Source of the DNA: Aurelia coerulea
Lineage: Eukaryota; Cnidaria; Scyphozoa; Semaeostomeae; Ulmaridae
Direction: 5' to 3'
DNA: 64,000 nt
NCBI GenBank assembly: GCA_039566865.1
Contig: CM076949.1
Span: forward strand, 19,816,501 to 19,880,500
The stretch's first letter is position 1. Each line of letters starts with the position of its first letter. The notes beneath the pieces are model-generated. The model was not told the origin of the DNA. It saw nothing but the letters and a program-made list of their open reading frames with translations, and ran no database searches. Positions 47,378 to 62,800 of this stretch are shown one piece after another. The position numbers were made by a program, and so were the translations under genes.

Positions 47378-50300
47378 GTGAGACCTACTGTATACTTCAT
47401 ACTCTTTGTGCAAAGCATTATTCAAGGGCATATACATGCCATCTGAGCCACTTCTTAAAATGGCAGATTTTGCAGTATCGGAAACTGAGAATTTTACCCA
47501 GTACTGAAATCAAAATTTCAGATTTATCAAAATGATCTGATCAGTTTACCAAAATAATCAGATTTTTAGTTCTCAGAGTTTCTTAATTTTGAAGTTTGTT
47601 TAAGTTTCCACTTTAAAAAATTTCATATTCGCTACTGTGTCCTCATGAACATGAAGTTGTTAAAGGGCATGTATCGTGAACCTGATTGGCTAATGTAATA
47701 CAATTATCTCTTTTGTTTAGTACAAAGCACGGGACCGAGGCTACATTTTTACGGCAGTAAAAATTCATGAAGCAGAAATTAAAAGTCACGAAACAATGGA
47801 ATTCCACTCCAAGCTTCTTTGTTGTATCAACCAACTGTTATCGCGATATATGCCCTTTAAAACATTGCTCACAATGAAAGATGTGTAATGTGCAGTGTAC
47901 AATTGAAGAGGGGCTCAATTTGGAATCACAACGTTTCGACATAATGTGCGCAGCCAAAATGACAAATTTAAACCGTAAATACGGTAGCTTTACATATTAG
48001 CTGTTTGAAAATTTGATCTCTTTGTGGTGCTCATGATATCATTCTAAACCATCAATAGACAACCCTCTCTGTACAAGTGTACACTTTATAAAAGCAGACA
48101 CTATGGCCACTACATAAGAATTCCCCCTCTTAGGATTCTACAGAACAGGTCCATTGTAACTTAACCCTAAAATCTCTTCATTTCTTCTAAAGTCTTAGAA
48201 TTGTTTAAATTTCATAAAATGCTCTCTGAGATTCTTCGAAATTCTTCATAATCTGTAAATTCTTCTCCCAAGTAGGCTTTTGAAAATGGAAACAGTGTTT
48301 TCTTGAGCGTTCATCTATAAAGTACAGACCTTGGGCATATTAACATTTGCTTCGGACTTCTCAAGAATTCTTAAAAATGTTTTTATTTTTCTTAAGAATT
48401 TTTGCTTCAAAAAACTTACCATCTTTCTTTTGAGTCAAGAATTCTCATCAGAATATGAAGAATTCTTGAAAATTCTTAAGATCTTATCATGTTAAAAAAA
48501 TGTGCACAAGACCTGTACCTTGAAAGCAGGCACTGTCAGTAAGTCCCAAAGGTTAAAGAGAGATTAAAGAGAGTTGACTGTGGAATATTGCCAAACATTC
48601 GAGATCTGCTTGTCAAGAAAAGTATTTCGTATGGAGCGGCGTCGGGGTCAAAAATAATGCGGCGCGATTTATGATCTTAATTTCTCAAGCCATGCCCTCT
48701 ACATGGCGGCACTTGAATTTTACAGTTAGGATTCGGCACTTGAACTTGAAGTGCCGAATCCTAGGTACCAGCACTGTAAAATTCGTCAAGTGCCCCAAAC
48801 GTTTATCGCTTCCAATAACAAAAAAAGAAATGTTTCTGAAATTGTTCAACTTATTATCAACAAATTCTGCTTTCTTCTCCTGTCAAGTATTAGCAATATA
48901 ATCGTGACGTGACCAAACCAAAAATATTGTTTGGCAAGCAAATATCAAATTTTTGGAGACATTGCTTGCTCTTTTGACAAGTGCTATACATTCTTGATAT
49001 TTTCTTCAGCTTTGACAAAGTAGAATGACAACAACAAGAAAGTTTGATCGTCTCCGTTCCAATATGACAAAATCTTGGGACGAGGTTGACTAAACTAAAC
49101 TGTCCATAAAAACAATTTTCAAGGAAGACAGGAAGAAATTTCTGCTGAAACTTTTCAGTTTCCTCGATAGGCTTTTTTATTCAAGGTTTACCATTTATGA
49201 CAATGTCAAGCCCTCTACATGGCGGCACTTGACGATTTTGCCTAATGTTCTAAATGGCCAGAATGCTACTGTCTTTGGGTATGGACCCACTGGAGCTGGT
49301 GAGTGAAATGAGTTTTGATAACCCAAATTCTTGCAATGATTTCCAGATGGACTGAATAACCAACTTACATTAGCTTTTTGAGCTTTGCTAGCGAGCCATT
49401 GTCCTGTGCGAAAAGGCTGAAATTTCACACTGTCACAAATTAGACTGTCGGAAATTAGACTTGGTCTGCGCGTAAACCATTCATCTACACTATTGTGTTC
49501 ACTATATTTTCAATTTTTCAAGAAAAGGGGGGGGGGGGGTAAAAATGGAGAGATGGAAAATTTTTCAAAAATTAACACGTGGAGGTGAATGATTATTTGG
49601 TACTCGAGAGTAGTTTGAAATTGTAACGTGCCCGAAAGAACTCAAGGTCCCTGGTTGACAATGGCTCTTTGAATGATTTGCTCTACGATTTCGTACGAAA
49701 GAAGAAGGGTCCTTTTGAGCTTTGATATAAAGCCTTCGCTTTACGATTTCTCACGAAAAAAGATCCCTATGCTTCGTACGAATTATTGTGACTTCGCTCG
49801 AACTTATACGACTTCTTTCGACATCACACGTCTTCTCAAGTACACCCTTTTTTTATAAGAATATTGTTTATAAGAATATTCAGGCTCAGAATCATCCAAA
49901 TTTTAAGAATATTATAAGAATATTGCTCAGCCTCAGCTCGCATATTTGTGTCTCATTTTCCAGCAGTTGCCTGTCTTGCGATGTTCATAAGATTCTTATT
50001 GTTACAATTGCTTAAGTTTTTCTTTCATTCGACCATTTCTTCATAATGATATGACAATTCTTTGAACTATGTTCTCTTGAAACCATATCAGATTTGAAAA
50101 AATAAGAATACTTTAAGAATATGTTAAGGCTCAAAACGAAAAATGTCTTAAGAATATTGAGGCTGGAAAAAATTTATAGTATTCTTATAAAAAAAGAGTG
50201 TACGAGAATTACATCAACTGATGGCTTGTGTAGCTGCAAGTTACAATCAAGGCTATTGAAATACTTAGATGGCAAGAATTCTCAATAATATTTCGGTGTC

Positions 50301-53300
50301 AAAATTTTAGAATGTTTACTTGATAACCAACAAGCCTGGTCCTCGTGAGATTAGCCAGAAAGATATCCATCAAAGACTTGTGCCATTGTTATTTTGTAAC
50401 TTTGAGAATAAAAGAGACAGAACATCCATACAGTAAATCCCCGCATATAAGAACCTACTTTTTTGAGAGCTAGGCTGAAATAGGTTCTTATTTTAAAGGT
50501 ACTAAGACAAATTTCAAGGTATAACGGTTCTTATTTGAAGGGTGCCTTGCGTAGGCCATTTTAGAACCTTCGCCAATGGTTTTCAGCCCTATTATTCGTT
50601 TTAGCAAGGGTTATAATATATCTAATAACCAATGCTAAGCCTTCAAACTGCAAGGGAGGAGATTCAAACTTTAAAAGCCCACTGGGACAAAAATGAGCTT
50701 AATAATGGCAATCCAAAATCAACTTTGCTACCCCTGCTATAAGAACATATTTTTCATCAGACTGAAACAGGTTCTTAATTCAAGGTGCATAAGTTAGGAA
50801 AAACAGCCTCTAGGTTCTTATTTTTGTAGGTTCTTATATGCGGGGAATTACTGTATCTGCCCTTAGTTCAACATTTTCTCTTCCATCTTCCATCTCAATT
50901 CAGCTGAGAAAAGGTGTAGCTTATAGCTTTCCTAGCGTTTTTCTCCTCACCCTTTTGAGTCCCTTGGATGCTAACATCTTTCGCTAAGGGATGTTAAACC
51001 AGGGGTCCCATGCCTGGATGCTGCATGGGCTCAAATTAGCTTCAATAAGCTAGAAATCCTTCCAGCCCACTCAAGATAAATTACTGAAAAAAATAACACA
51101 TCTTTTCTTCTTATTTGCCTCTGTGTTCCGGGGGGAGGGGGCACTTAGTACCTGATATGTTATTTATGCGCGTACAAAAAACGCGGGAAAGGGTGCCTTT
51201 CTTAAAAGTAGGCACGGGCCCGCGTTTAGGGGTGTCAATTCGACCATAACTTAAAAAAAGTTCGTACTTTTTTGCATTTGATGCGCTTATACTCCTCTGC
51301 GTTGATATGTTAATAACAATTTATAAAATAGAATTTGTATCAAGTCAAAGAACTTGGCAGACCACCACATGATGGGATAGGAATTCAGGAGCAGTTTCCT
51401 CCTCTTGATATCACACCGGCAATATTAACAATTGTAGTAACTGACTTGTCAGCAATTAGGGTACCTGAACTGCAAACCCAGCAAACCCAGAAGCTTTTTT
51501 CTGACCCACCCAGCAACAATGTGAATGCATGGCAGGCTATGCATCCTTTTTATTGATATAAAAAACCAATAATATGTATAGGACCAAGAAACATAATTTA
51601 TGTGACACCTCCAATCCTCTCTTGCATTCTCTGTTATGAAGGCCTTTAAATCTCATTTTTATATTGATTATTCTCTTCATAGGAAAAACACACACAATAG
51701 TTGGCACAAAAGAGAAACCTGGTACAGTGCTAATTTTTTCATTTGTTATTTTCAACATGTTTTTAAATTTTGTCTTTAATCTTCCTAAAGATTTGGAAAA
51801 GGACAAATAGTGTTAGATCAAAATTGAAATACTATTAATCTTTTCCGAACGTACAAAAAATTGAATGCAATACAGGAGCCCTTTCTTTGAAATCAATTTT
51901 TATTGATTTTGAAATTTTTGGAGAACAAAGGAACTGAAACAATCTTTTATTGAAACAATTTCATTAAAACAATCACTCCTTTTGACATTCTTGTGCCCTA
52001 CATCAAGTACCAATTTTCTGAAACTCTTAGTTGAAATCTTCCTGTGCATAAAACACAGGACAATTGAAATGAAGTTACATCTCTTCTCATCGACCCCACA
52101 AACGAGGCAAATTTTTTTGGGAACCTAGCTCTACATATGCCGATATGGATTTTCTTATTGCACCCTTATACGTATGAGTTTACTGGATTTTATCAGATGA
52201 TGCTCGATAGAATTGAACCATAGAACTCGGACAGGAGGCAGAACAAATTCGGCAAAATTTCGTCCGCATACATTTCTGAAAGCTTCTCTACTCTTTTGTT
52301 TTCAGGATTGATACCACGATGTATCAATTACATTTTCAAGTTAATCAAAAGCATCGAGCAACAGGGAAAAGATGGGTTTAAAATATATTTCTCAATGCTT
52401 GAAATTTATCAAGAAAAGGTGAGTTTATTTATACGGTATCTCAAAATGTCGTTTGTCTTCGTTTGCATATTCATTGTATTGTGATTGACTTTTTGAGTGA
52501 AATCCAGACCGCGGCAGTGCAAGGAAGACTGTCAGTCAGGCAGTCGCTTAATCAAGCCGCATATTTTTTGTGCGCAGTGATGTCATCTTGTTGAGAAGCT
52601 GGGCTGATTTATTGTTTGAGGTGTGTTTTGTCGTCACGAAATTGCCTCTAAATCGTGGCTAGACTCCTTGTCCTAAAACAGTACAAAATGACGCCTGAAT
52701 CATCCCAGTTTTCGGTCAATGTTATCAAAAGTTTTTGGCTGAAGACATTATTATTATTTTATATTATTATTATCAATATATTTATCGTTGGATTACAACA
52801 TACGATAGCAAAATAGAAACAGTAGCTAATTAATTCCAACGCTAACAAGATATACAGTAAAAACCCGCGTATAAGAACCTACTATTTTGCACATCAGCCT
52901 GGGTTCTTAAGCAATGAATACAATGGATTGGTCTTATAAAACAATTGAAAATTTGAGAATTTCAGCCTGTAGGTTCTTAATCGACTAGGTTCTTATACGC
53001 GGGTTTTTACTGTATACAATATTACATGAGAAAGTAGTGGGTGGGTAAAGTATTTAAAAATTATCAAAGTATACAACATAAAACGGATATATATAAATAT
53101 TTATCGTCAATAGCCCAAGTTTGGAATAAAAATGTGTCAAAAATGTTTATCATAAGAAGCCCAAATTCGGAATAAAATGCGGCATAATTTGCATGGACAC
53201 TTTTCTCCGTACCAATTTTTATCTTTGTTTTGAATTGAAGGGATTTTGAGCTTAATATCGTTGATAGCAACGTTTGCCACAGATGTGGACCTTTAAATCG

Positions 53301-56173
53301 GACGCTTTCTGTCCCGTTGTTGACTGATCTCACCATTGGTTGAATAAATATGAATAGTAACTGCACAGTCCTTCTGTAATAGCTCACTGAAAGAAAATTT
53401 GCTGCCCTGATATGAAGAGCGTGAAAATATAATAGACGTGGAAATCTTGCTTATTCAACCCCAAATTTATCCTTCAAAAGAAACATACTTCATAGTGCTG
53501 ATGAAAAATAGATTACATACAGTGTGATTCCGTTGTTTTAAAACGAAGGTTCCTGGACTCGTTTTCACTCTTTTTTGCGAGTGATTTAAAGATGCATTAT
53601 TCAATCAGAAGTTCTGCATGAAATTTTGCTTTGAAGTTATTACTTTGCAATGTTGCTTGAATTTTATTGTGCACAGCTTATAACTGACAATGTAAACAGT
53701 GTACATAGGGGATTGCCCCCAACGGGTGACACTAATCAGCACTGGGAATAAGATAAAAGTGCACAAGCACACCTCTTTCTATAATGGGAATCGACATAGT
53801 TAAAAGCTGGCTCAGGCCAAGCTAAAAATATTCTATTGTATTTGATAACTTTGACACTTGCTGTTTCATTGTGTGGATGAAGAAACAATTGATTTATGGG
53901 TGTTTCTTTGGCCTATTTATAGGGGCTACGAGGAGTTGCTCTGAGCCGAAATTATTTAGCAGATAACTAAATTAAAAAAAAAGCGCAAAGATCAACTCGA
54001 TGCCTGCTCTCTGTAGATGTTCTCCCCCTTCTTCATCGTTCACTATATAGGGGCTACGAGATATAGCTACGTCTATTCTCTTTAAAGAGTTGCTTCCAAC
54101 CTCAACTTGTGTGTTACAAACTGTTTACAACGTATTTCAGACATGGCATTCTTAATCTGCCTTACTTGGGAAGTGAGCTATATAACGTCATTACATTGCC
54201 CTTAATTTCAGCTGTACGATCTGTTGGTTTCAAAGCCAAAAGACATGGCCATTCGCCAAGATTCAAATGGAAACATTGTCATTCCTGAGTTGGCAGAGGT
54301 ATTTTTCAATATCATTCCCTTACTTATGCAAGATAGCTCCCGAAGCTGCACCTGTAAAACAACGATACAGCATGATATTCGAGTCATCTTTTGAACATTT
54401 TCTCTTACACTCACGGAAAAAGAGCCTGTGTTCCAGACCACTTGAGAAGGAAAGTGGTCTGTGTAGCCAAGCACTAATCCGTGTTCACAAATTTTCTTCG
54501 GAATCTGAAGAAAAATTAATATATGCAACTAATAATTCGCATAATCACTATTTGTTTTGTTATCAAAAGGAAAAGCCTGTCTCATGTGAAGAACTCACAT
54601 TACAACACAAAGAATAGAAAATTTCAATGTCTGCTAATCCTATTGATTTTTTACGATGAAAGAATAGGAGATTTGAATGCCTGCTAATCCTACTGAGTTT
54701 TTACCATGGTTTTTACGCCCGTGCAAAGTGATAACGATCAGCCCTGGTTTGTTTCAAACACACATGTTCACAAAGACATCACTGACTTCATTGCAGCCAA
54801 TCACATCCGTGAAAGAATGCCCTTAATTATTTCGCAATTCAATTCATCGTCTGAACACGGATTAGTGCTTGGTTACACAGACCACGTTCCTTTCCAAGTG
54901 GTCTGGAACACAGGCTAGGAAAAAGTTGGTCTTTTAGAGTACCTTTCAATATACTCTGCGCGGGTGAGCGTTTGGTATAATACTCTTAAAGGTACTCTAG
55001 AATAACTTTTGGCATTCAACTACCCCAAGGTACGCTAAGGTAGAGTACTTCTCAAAACACCTCATTCCTGTGAGCGTACGTACAGCAATATATGCCGAGT
55101 GAATTAAAAATATATGGGCTTTTGCCAATATTTATTGGTGAAATTTACTTCGCAAATGCAATACAAGATAGCAAAGTAAAGATGGTATTCCTGCAGTCTC
55201 TCCTGTGGAAAATGAAGTGCTTTACAATTACATTTCTAGTCAGCTTATGGATGCTATTTCTCATGTTTAATCTTTACGTATTCCACTTTATTCAAGGTGC
55301 AATTAGAAAGTTTCAGCCACTTCACTGAAAAGTATCAGGCAGCCAGCAATAAGAGGTAAGAACAATTTCTAGACCTATATTTAAATGAAGATAGATTATA
55401 AAGAGATTCTGCTAGGATCTTTTTATAATGAGGAGTAGAAAACATTTCAATTTGGTGTTATGGCACAGTGGTATAATCCTCTGACTTTCCAGAGTCAGGC
55501 AGATAGGGCTCGATCCCACGTAGAGCCCCATCACTCGAGCGTCATGACAACGGGTCACGAACTCGATTAGATCTTCTATACTGTGATTTTTTTCAGTAAT
55601 TTATTTTAAGTGGGCTGAAAGGATTTCTGGCTATTTAAAGCTAATTTAGGCCCACTATGCATGCCGCATCAAGACATGAGACTCCTAGTTTAACGTCCCT
55701 TCCGAAGGACGGATCCCAACACTTGCTTCTAAAAATAAAAACTTCGCCTTCACTTGGTTTTGTAGATGTACAAAACTGGATAATTTCACCAGCCAATGCC
55801 GACTCCCTTTACCATTTTTGAGATGGTCGAAAATGAGACATTATGGAAATGCGGGTTTCTAACAGAGATTACCTCTTAACCAGAACCATATGGAATATTG
55901 CAACAATAAAGTCTACTTTAGCACCTGTTTGTGACAAACCAGATGCCATAACACTTGATTATTTCAGACTATGACTAAGATTTCTTTTTGATATATTTTG
56001 TCAACGTTCCATAGCTTTAAAAATGATGCAAATGACTTTGTAATATGCTTATTAATTGTTTTTCAGGTAATTGCTTTAACTTTGTAAAATAGTCTTGTAT
56101 TTAATTTTTAGAGCTGAAGAGCCACACTTGTAGTGGATATGCTCACTTATGCCATATAATAATAATAATAATG

Positions 56174-56206
<33 letters not shown>

Positions 56207-56802
56207 TATGAAAAAACACACTGTTATTTTAAAAAACGTTTCGATTAAAATCTTCATCAGTTTACTTTACAACTCCGGACAGCCAGGTTTATATACAATG
56301 TAAATAAAATTATATTAACATAAAATTTACATAAAATCAAAATTACGATACCCTTGATACATTCCAAACTATAGACTTACAATAATACAGACGTTTTACA
56401 GCGTAAACAAAATTAACATAAACTTATTTAGATAAAAACAAAAATACCCTAGACACATTCCAAACCATAAAATTACAATCATACAGCCCATCTTTTAACC
56501 TTTTACCCACATGGGATTGAGAGTGTCAGCCGAAATATAAATGTTTACAAGGAAACAGGAAAACAGACGCCAGCCAGTAACCCTCCAAGGATTTGCTTAA
56601 GTTGCTAAATCCCGAATGGCCCGATGGGGAATTCCACCCCAACACCACGTGCAAATTGCACGAAGTTAACCAGCCAGCATCTCCTCCCCCTCCCCTGAGA
56701 TCTAAGTGCAATGGTAGAAGGATTAAGCGCTCCCGCAGGCAAACAAGTCCAACTCGACATCCGCTACCCTTTCATTTAGGCCCTGTGGATTATATTATGG
56801 AT

Positions 56803-56837
<35 letters not shown>

Positions 56838-59800
56838 TCACAAATATTCATTCTTGTTACTATATAAAATGGCTCAAGCTACACCAATCCAATTCAAAAC
56901 TTGTACAGCTATTTTATTGAAGGCTTATATATTCTTAGATTCTTGTTCAGAAAATCAAAACGAAGGATATTTCACTATTTCAGGACACTGATGCTAAACT
57001 TCGTTTGGAAGGCATTCAGTATATTGGTAGAGAGGATTGACGTCGAAGATCTTGAGATTTATCCAAACATTTTGTTTGATTATAAAGTTATAAAGTTTAT
57101 AACCAAATTAGGTTCTCAACATAGACAATAAATTAACCTGGTAATTTGTTAATCTTTTAAATAATCAATATTTAAGCTATACCTCGGAACATAATAAATT
57201 TGGTCTTCGACCTACTTGTTAAAAAAGAAAATTGGCACGTTGTTCTTTCTTTTTCAAACATAGAGACATTTTTGGTGCGTGACATTTATGTTCTTTTCTT
57301 GCAGAACAATTGGTGCAACTAAACTGAACAATGTCTCGTCAAGGAGTCACACGATTGTTCTAGTAAAGGTAAACATCTTCGAAATGTATAATGCAATCAT
57401 GAAATAAGTCTTTGCCTAAGCCTAACATATTGTGATAAAGGCATTTGTTGTTTCCCATTTTCTCAGACGAAGATAGCCTAGTTACCCGCTTCAAGTCCAA
57501 TGACAATTAAATAGTCTGTTGATACATGCATGGAACGTTGCGGACACCTTTTGATTAGTTTCCATGTACATATGTACATAGTAGACTAGATGATTTTTTC
57601 AATCGATGTAAAATAAAGATACAACAACAACAACAACCTTTATTTTGAACAACATTATTGGTAGAAAGTTGTACGAATAACTGTATAAGAGAAGTTCGGA
57701 TGCAAAAAAGACAAGATATTAGCACACTGAGGCCTTTCTGACTTGTGTCTTTATCAGAGTGTGACTTACAAAAATAAAAATGAACGATACCTTTATTTTG
57801 AACGAAATGTTTATTCGATACTACTATTTTGATTTCTATTCCAGACAAGCTTGCAGTTAAGGTGGTAGCCTCGAATAAAAATTAAGGTAAACATTTCGTT
57901 CAAAATAAAGGTATCCGCAATGCTCAATGGATACAGCTACTCGCGTCACACTTTTCGTGGTATAAATGACGTAATCATAATCAACGATGCATGAAATTAA
58001 CGCAAACTTCAAAATTCGCGTTAATTCATTTCGCACATATTTTGCACAGCGTTGATTTTATGTGCCTTCTAAATTGAGTAACGCGTTGTTCAAAATGACA
58101 TTGTTTTCTTTCACTGTGATAGGTTTCTTTTCTTCGATAGGTTGTGAAAACAAACTGTGATAATCCAACAAAGAAGTATGTAGGAAAATTATACCTGATC
58201 GATCTCGCTGGATCGGAAGACAATCGCAGGACAGGGAACACAGGAATCAGGTTTGTGATACTAGGAACTCTTTCATCATCATCATTATCATCATCATCGT
58301 CATCGTCATCATTATTAACAGATTTAACCAGATAAAAGTAGGTGGGATTGCAATTTTAGAGTACTTTGTGAAATATGAGTCATTTTAGCATTTCGCTCAC
58401 AAGGTACTCTTTCTCGAGTAAGGATGAGTAAAACCTAATTCAATACTTAACATGATACCTTCGTTAAACCTACAGGTCCCGAAGAGTAATTTTTAGTTAG
58501 AAATGAGCTGTTAGGAGAGGGTGCTTAGTCCATTTGTCCTGCGGAGATATGCCGTTTTGCGTGGCATCTTCTTTGCCAATTTATTCTACTCTATTTGGAA
58601 AATATGTAATTTGAAAACGATCGACAATGTATCTCGTTGCATGCTTTGCGACAAAGAGGCTAGAATTTGACGACAAAGAAATTAACCTAGGCCCATAGAG
58701 GACATACGCCTCGTATTGAAAACGCTGGAAAGGGTTACATTTTCATCGTTAACTAATGTTTATATGCTGCCATGTTCAAATTTTGCCGGTCGTAGAGTTC
58801 CGTTTTCAAATTCTGCCGTTTGCGTAGGTATCGACAAAGGAAATGTCGTTTTTATTTGAACGGAAGGTCTGTCTGTGACAGTTTATGCCATTTTGAAATC
58901 GTTTCGCGTGTCGGTATCGTGTGAACACAGTCTACCCGCTTATCATTCAGAGTACAATAATACCTTGATTTTCATCGCATTCAGGTTGAAGGAAAGTGGT
59001 GCTATCAATTCATCGCTGTTTGCGCTAAGCATGGTTGTTGATGCTCTTAACAAAGGAATGGTAAGTAAATGAAATAATCTCAGAAACCGAGCAGAGGGCT
59101 TTGCAATTCTCGCATATTTATGCCTCAAATGAGACAACTAATTTTCAGCTCCTGAATCAGACATGCAAAATCGGCCTGTAGATAATTATATTTATCCTTC
59201 TTCTTTTGTTATAAACTCGCGGCTACTCTTAAAAACACCACATTTCGCGTGCGCAAGGCGACTATTCGAGTAAGAGCATGGATGAAGTTTTTTGACAGCC
59301 TTTTTACAAAGAGACTTGACATGTTGTTTGAAGCAAAGCGATTGTTTCTTGCTCACATTCGAAATTTTAAAAATTATATGAAATTATCGATCGATTCAGA
59401 CTCATTTGCAAAATAGCTGAAAGTTTAATTCATCCCTCCTCTCGGCACTTTTTTATTGCGCAACGAGCTAGTTATCCATCGCGGTTTTAGGTTGTCTTTT
59501 GAGGCTTCCGGTGTTTGCACTGGCGAGTTAACTATTCAACCGTCGAAAACAATCCCTTTGTCTGCGATCGCTAATTGCTTTGAGTTTGAAATGACACGTC
59601 AATCAAAGGCAACTGATGCTAGTGTTACCAATCTTCCCTTGCTGAACGTATCAAGCAGGCAGCTCTGCTACTTAAAAGCTGTTGGGTAACCAGCATGCAA
59701 TGCAACCACATATGTAAATGTGGCATAATCTCATGCTGCAGAAAAACAACTTTGTGATGTCGCTCTCAAGTCAACAGCACATCGTTGCAGCTTCCAATGA

Positions 59801-62800
59801 ACCCGTATTTCTCCTTATTTGTGTGAAATTGGAGTTGAGTTGAAAGAAATCCATTTGAATCTAGGAAAAACAAAACAAACTATCGCAATGGATGCCAGTT
59901 ACCCAAGAGCCTTTGATACCATATATGCATCTTTCTTTCTTTCTAGCAAAGAATCCCATACAGAGATAGTAAGCTGACACGCCTACTCCAGGTGATTGAT
60001 TTTCTTTCCTTGCAAATCTTTATTGCGTTCATTGAGAATGAGGACAACCCTTAAAATGTTTGAAAAGGGATGTGCCGCAGATCGCTAGGACAGTTTCCAT
60101 GGCAAAGGTCCACACTTGTAAATAGTAAGAACAATATACTTACAACGCTTTTTTGCTTTGTTTTCAAAGCTAGATTTTAGAGGATCTTCCGTCAGAGGCT
60201 GACTTTGGTTTTTGTCAATTTGAAAGTCTCAGGAGACTCAAAACTTCGTTGATGCTAATCTTTTGTTGTGATCATGCCTTTCTACAAAACAAGTCTTCAA
60301 GTGTCTTCTCGATTCGCTTCTCTGTGCAAAAATCGTCTTCTTCGAAAGGGATGACGTCAGTTTGATTGAACAGATTTGACGTCTTATTCGTCTGACTGCG
60401 TCGAATTCAGACCGCAGTTAATAATACCTGTATTCAACGCTTTGCTTCATTATGCCGCGTGCGTAAAAAAGTTATAGCGTTTGCAAGCTTATAGCTCGCT
60501 AGCGGCTTTCAGGGAAGGAACTTTTGCGAGTTGGAAAAAACGCGAAATTTTTGGAATAAACTTTAGCGAATTGGAAAAAATGGGAAATTTCGCAGGAAGA
60601 AGCTTGCGTGAATTAGGTTTCTTATCAAGTTTTGCAATGTTCTCTCCTCTTCAATGACTCTTTCGAATCTTCCATATACCTACATATGCTTGTTTGTAGT
60701 ATAGTAAGAAAGGTTTGTTGTTAAACAAGATCATATTGAATAATATGAAGAGGAATATCAATATTTGATCAAATGAATATTTGATTCCATATTATAGGAA
60801 ATTTCACGAGAGTACACTTTCGCGAGTGTAAAATTGTAGGAAATTTCGCAGAATAAATCTGGCCGAAAATGCGAAAAAGGCGAAAGTTTCTTCCCTTAAC
60901 TTAAAGTACTCATCAGATTTCTTGAAACTGACTATTGTTGTGTAGCTAACATGACAACTTGAATAATAAAAATTCAGTTGATTAAAATCGATCATATCCT
61001 TACCAAGTTACAGGTGACTTGTGAAAGTGTTTCATCTCAGATTCCTTCGGGACAGGCCTAAAATGTCTAAAATCCTTGATTACATGTTCTAACCATTCAG
61101 CCTGACAACAAGGTAAAGCCCCGGCAAAACGACTGGACATTTGCACTGGACATGCACTGGACAAATGTTCAGCGTAAAATGTTGCGTCGTTTTGCCACCT
61201 TGTCCAGTCTTGTTCAGTCGTGCTCAGCGATGTTGAGCGTTGTTCAGTCGATTTTGAAGGCAGTCAAAAATGTTCAGTGGACAAGATTAAATTTCTTTTG
61301 TTTGAAAATGTTGTGGAAAAATGTTCAGTCGTTTTGCCACTCCACTGGACATTTGTCCAGTTCACGCACGCGCATTGCAATGAAATAGTGGACGATTTCA
61401 TTCACATCTTTTCATTCCAAGCTAAACTGTCCTCCACTGTCAACTCTTTCATGTTATTTACAAATATTCTCATTCATTCATTCATTCATTCATTCATTCA
61501 TTCATTCATTCATTCATAGTATCTTTACACATTGCCTTGCGTTTCTATGGCTTTTCTTCCGTTTTATCTTGGAAATAAATGGTCAAAATCATGGCTGGCA
61601 ATCTTTTTGTTTACGACCCAATCTCTTGTGAAAAAACTTTCTCATCTTAATGTCAGAATGAACGACGTGAATAAAGCAACAAACAAAATGAAAAGAATAT
61701 TTCTAGCTCCCTGGTGCTCTGTTGAGTATGTCCAATACTTCCCAAACTGAATTCTCGATCCAAAAAACTTTATGCATTTCTGTTGTCAACCAAATGTTCA
61801 CTGGACAATGTTCAGTCGTTTTGCCACAACCTAAATTTTCTTGATGTTCAGACACTGAACAAGGCTAGCAATGTCCAGTGAATGTTCAGTGCAAAAGTCC
61901 AGTCGTTTTGCCAGGGCTTAAAGTGGCTGAAAGAAAGTCACAAGTTTTTACAATTGTGAGGGAGGCTCTCTATTTGCACAACCGATTGCATTTAGGTAAT
62001 AAGGTAGGCCGATTGATTTTTACGATTTTTTGAAGAACTCCAATTTGAAACACTTTTTAACAGAGCTTGAGAACGATTCCGCCCGATGAACAGTTCCCAA
62101 GAATCGGTTGAATTGCATACCTACGAAAGTCTTGAATTTATTTATGCTCACCGGATAAATTTAATAGGTATTAAAGAAAGTTTGTTAGATATTTTATACG
62201 ATCAGTATTGAATTCGCATTCATAGGATTAAGGGTGCATCCTTGGGAACACAACAAGATTATTCCAATTGATTTTATCCTCCCAAGAGGATAATACGTGC
62301 TAAAACGTGTTCAATTCATAGCTGTAACGCAGAAATATTAGGAAAATCCGATCGTGATTTTGAGAGCTTTCCTGAGAACATTGCTTATAAGTTCATAACC
62401 GAATAGCCGATTTCAGAACACATCTGAAAAGGCATTTGAAGAGCCTTGATAACTAATGCAAGCCCTCTCAAGAACGACTCCCTGGAAGATCAGGTTTAAT
62501 TATCTATTATGTTTATATTTTTAGTTTGAGACCTGTAAGTTTATATTTGGTATTTATTACTGAAGGGATATCGTTATATATGAATTATATTTTTATATTA
62601 TCTCTTTGATATCCAGAGAGCAGTCGCCTTTTAAACAGGCATTGTTTTTTAGTCACCCTGTAGTCTTAGACCAAAATCCCCTACTTCTCCAATAATCACG
62701 AAATTGTTCACATTTCTTAGGACTCAATCGGTGGAACTGCTCATGCGTTGATGATTGCGTGCATTGCACCTGAGCCCTCGTGTTACTGGGACACGTTAAA

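Noticed and set aside
49186..49298. Shorter KIF22 exon 2 starting after TTCAAG at 49185
   Set aside because: It would drop the conserved strand before IYDN. The acceptor at 49158 gives [15 protein letters not shown] with the right phase.
55453..55525. Functional tRNA gene
   Set aside because: A and B boxes are visible but no acceptor stem pairs, and it abuts a SINE body.
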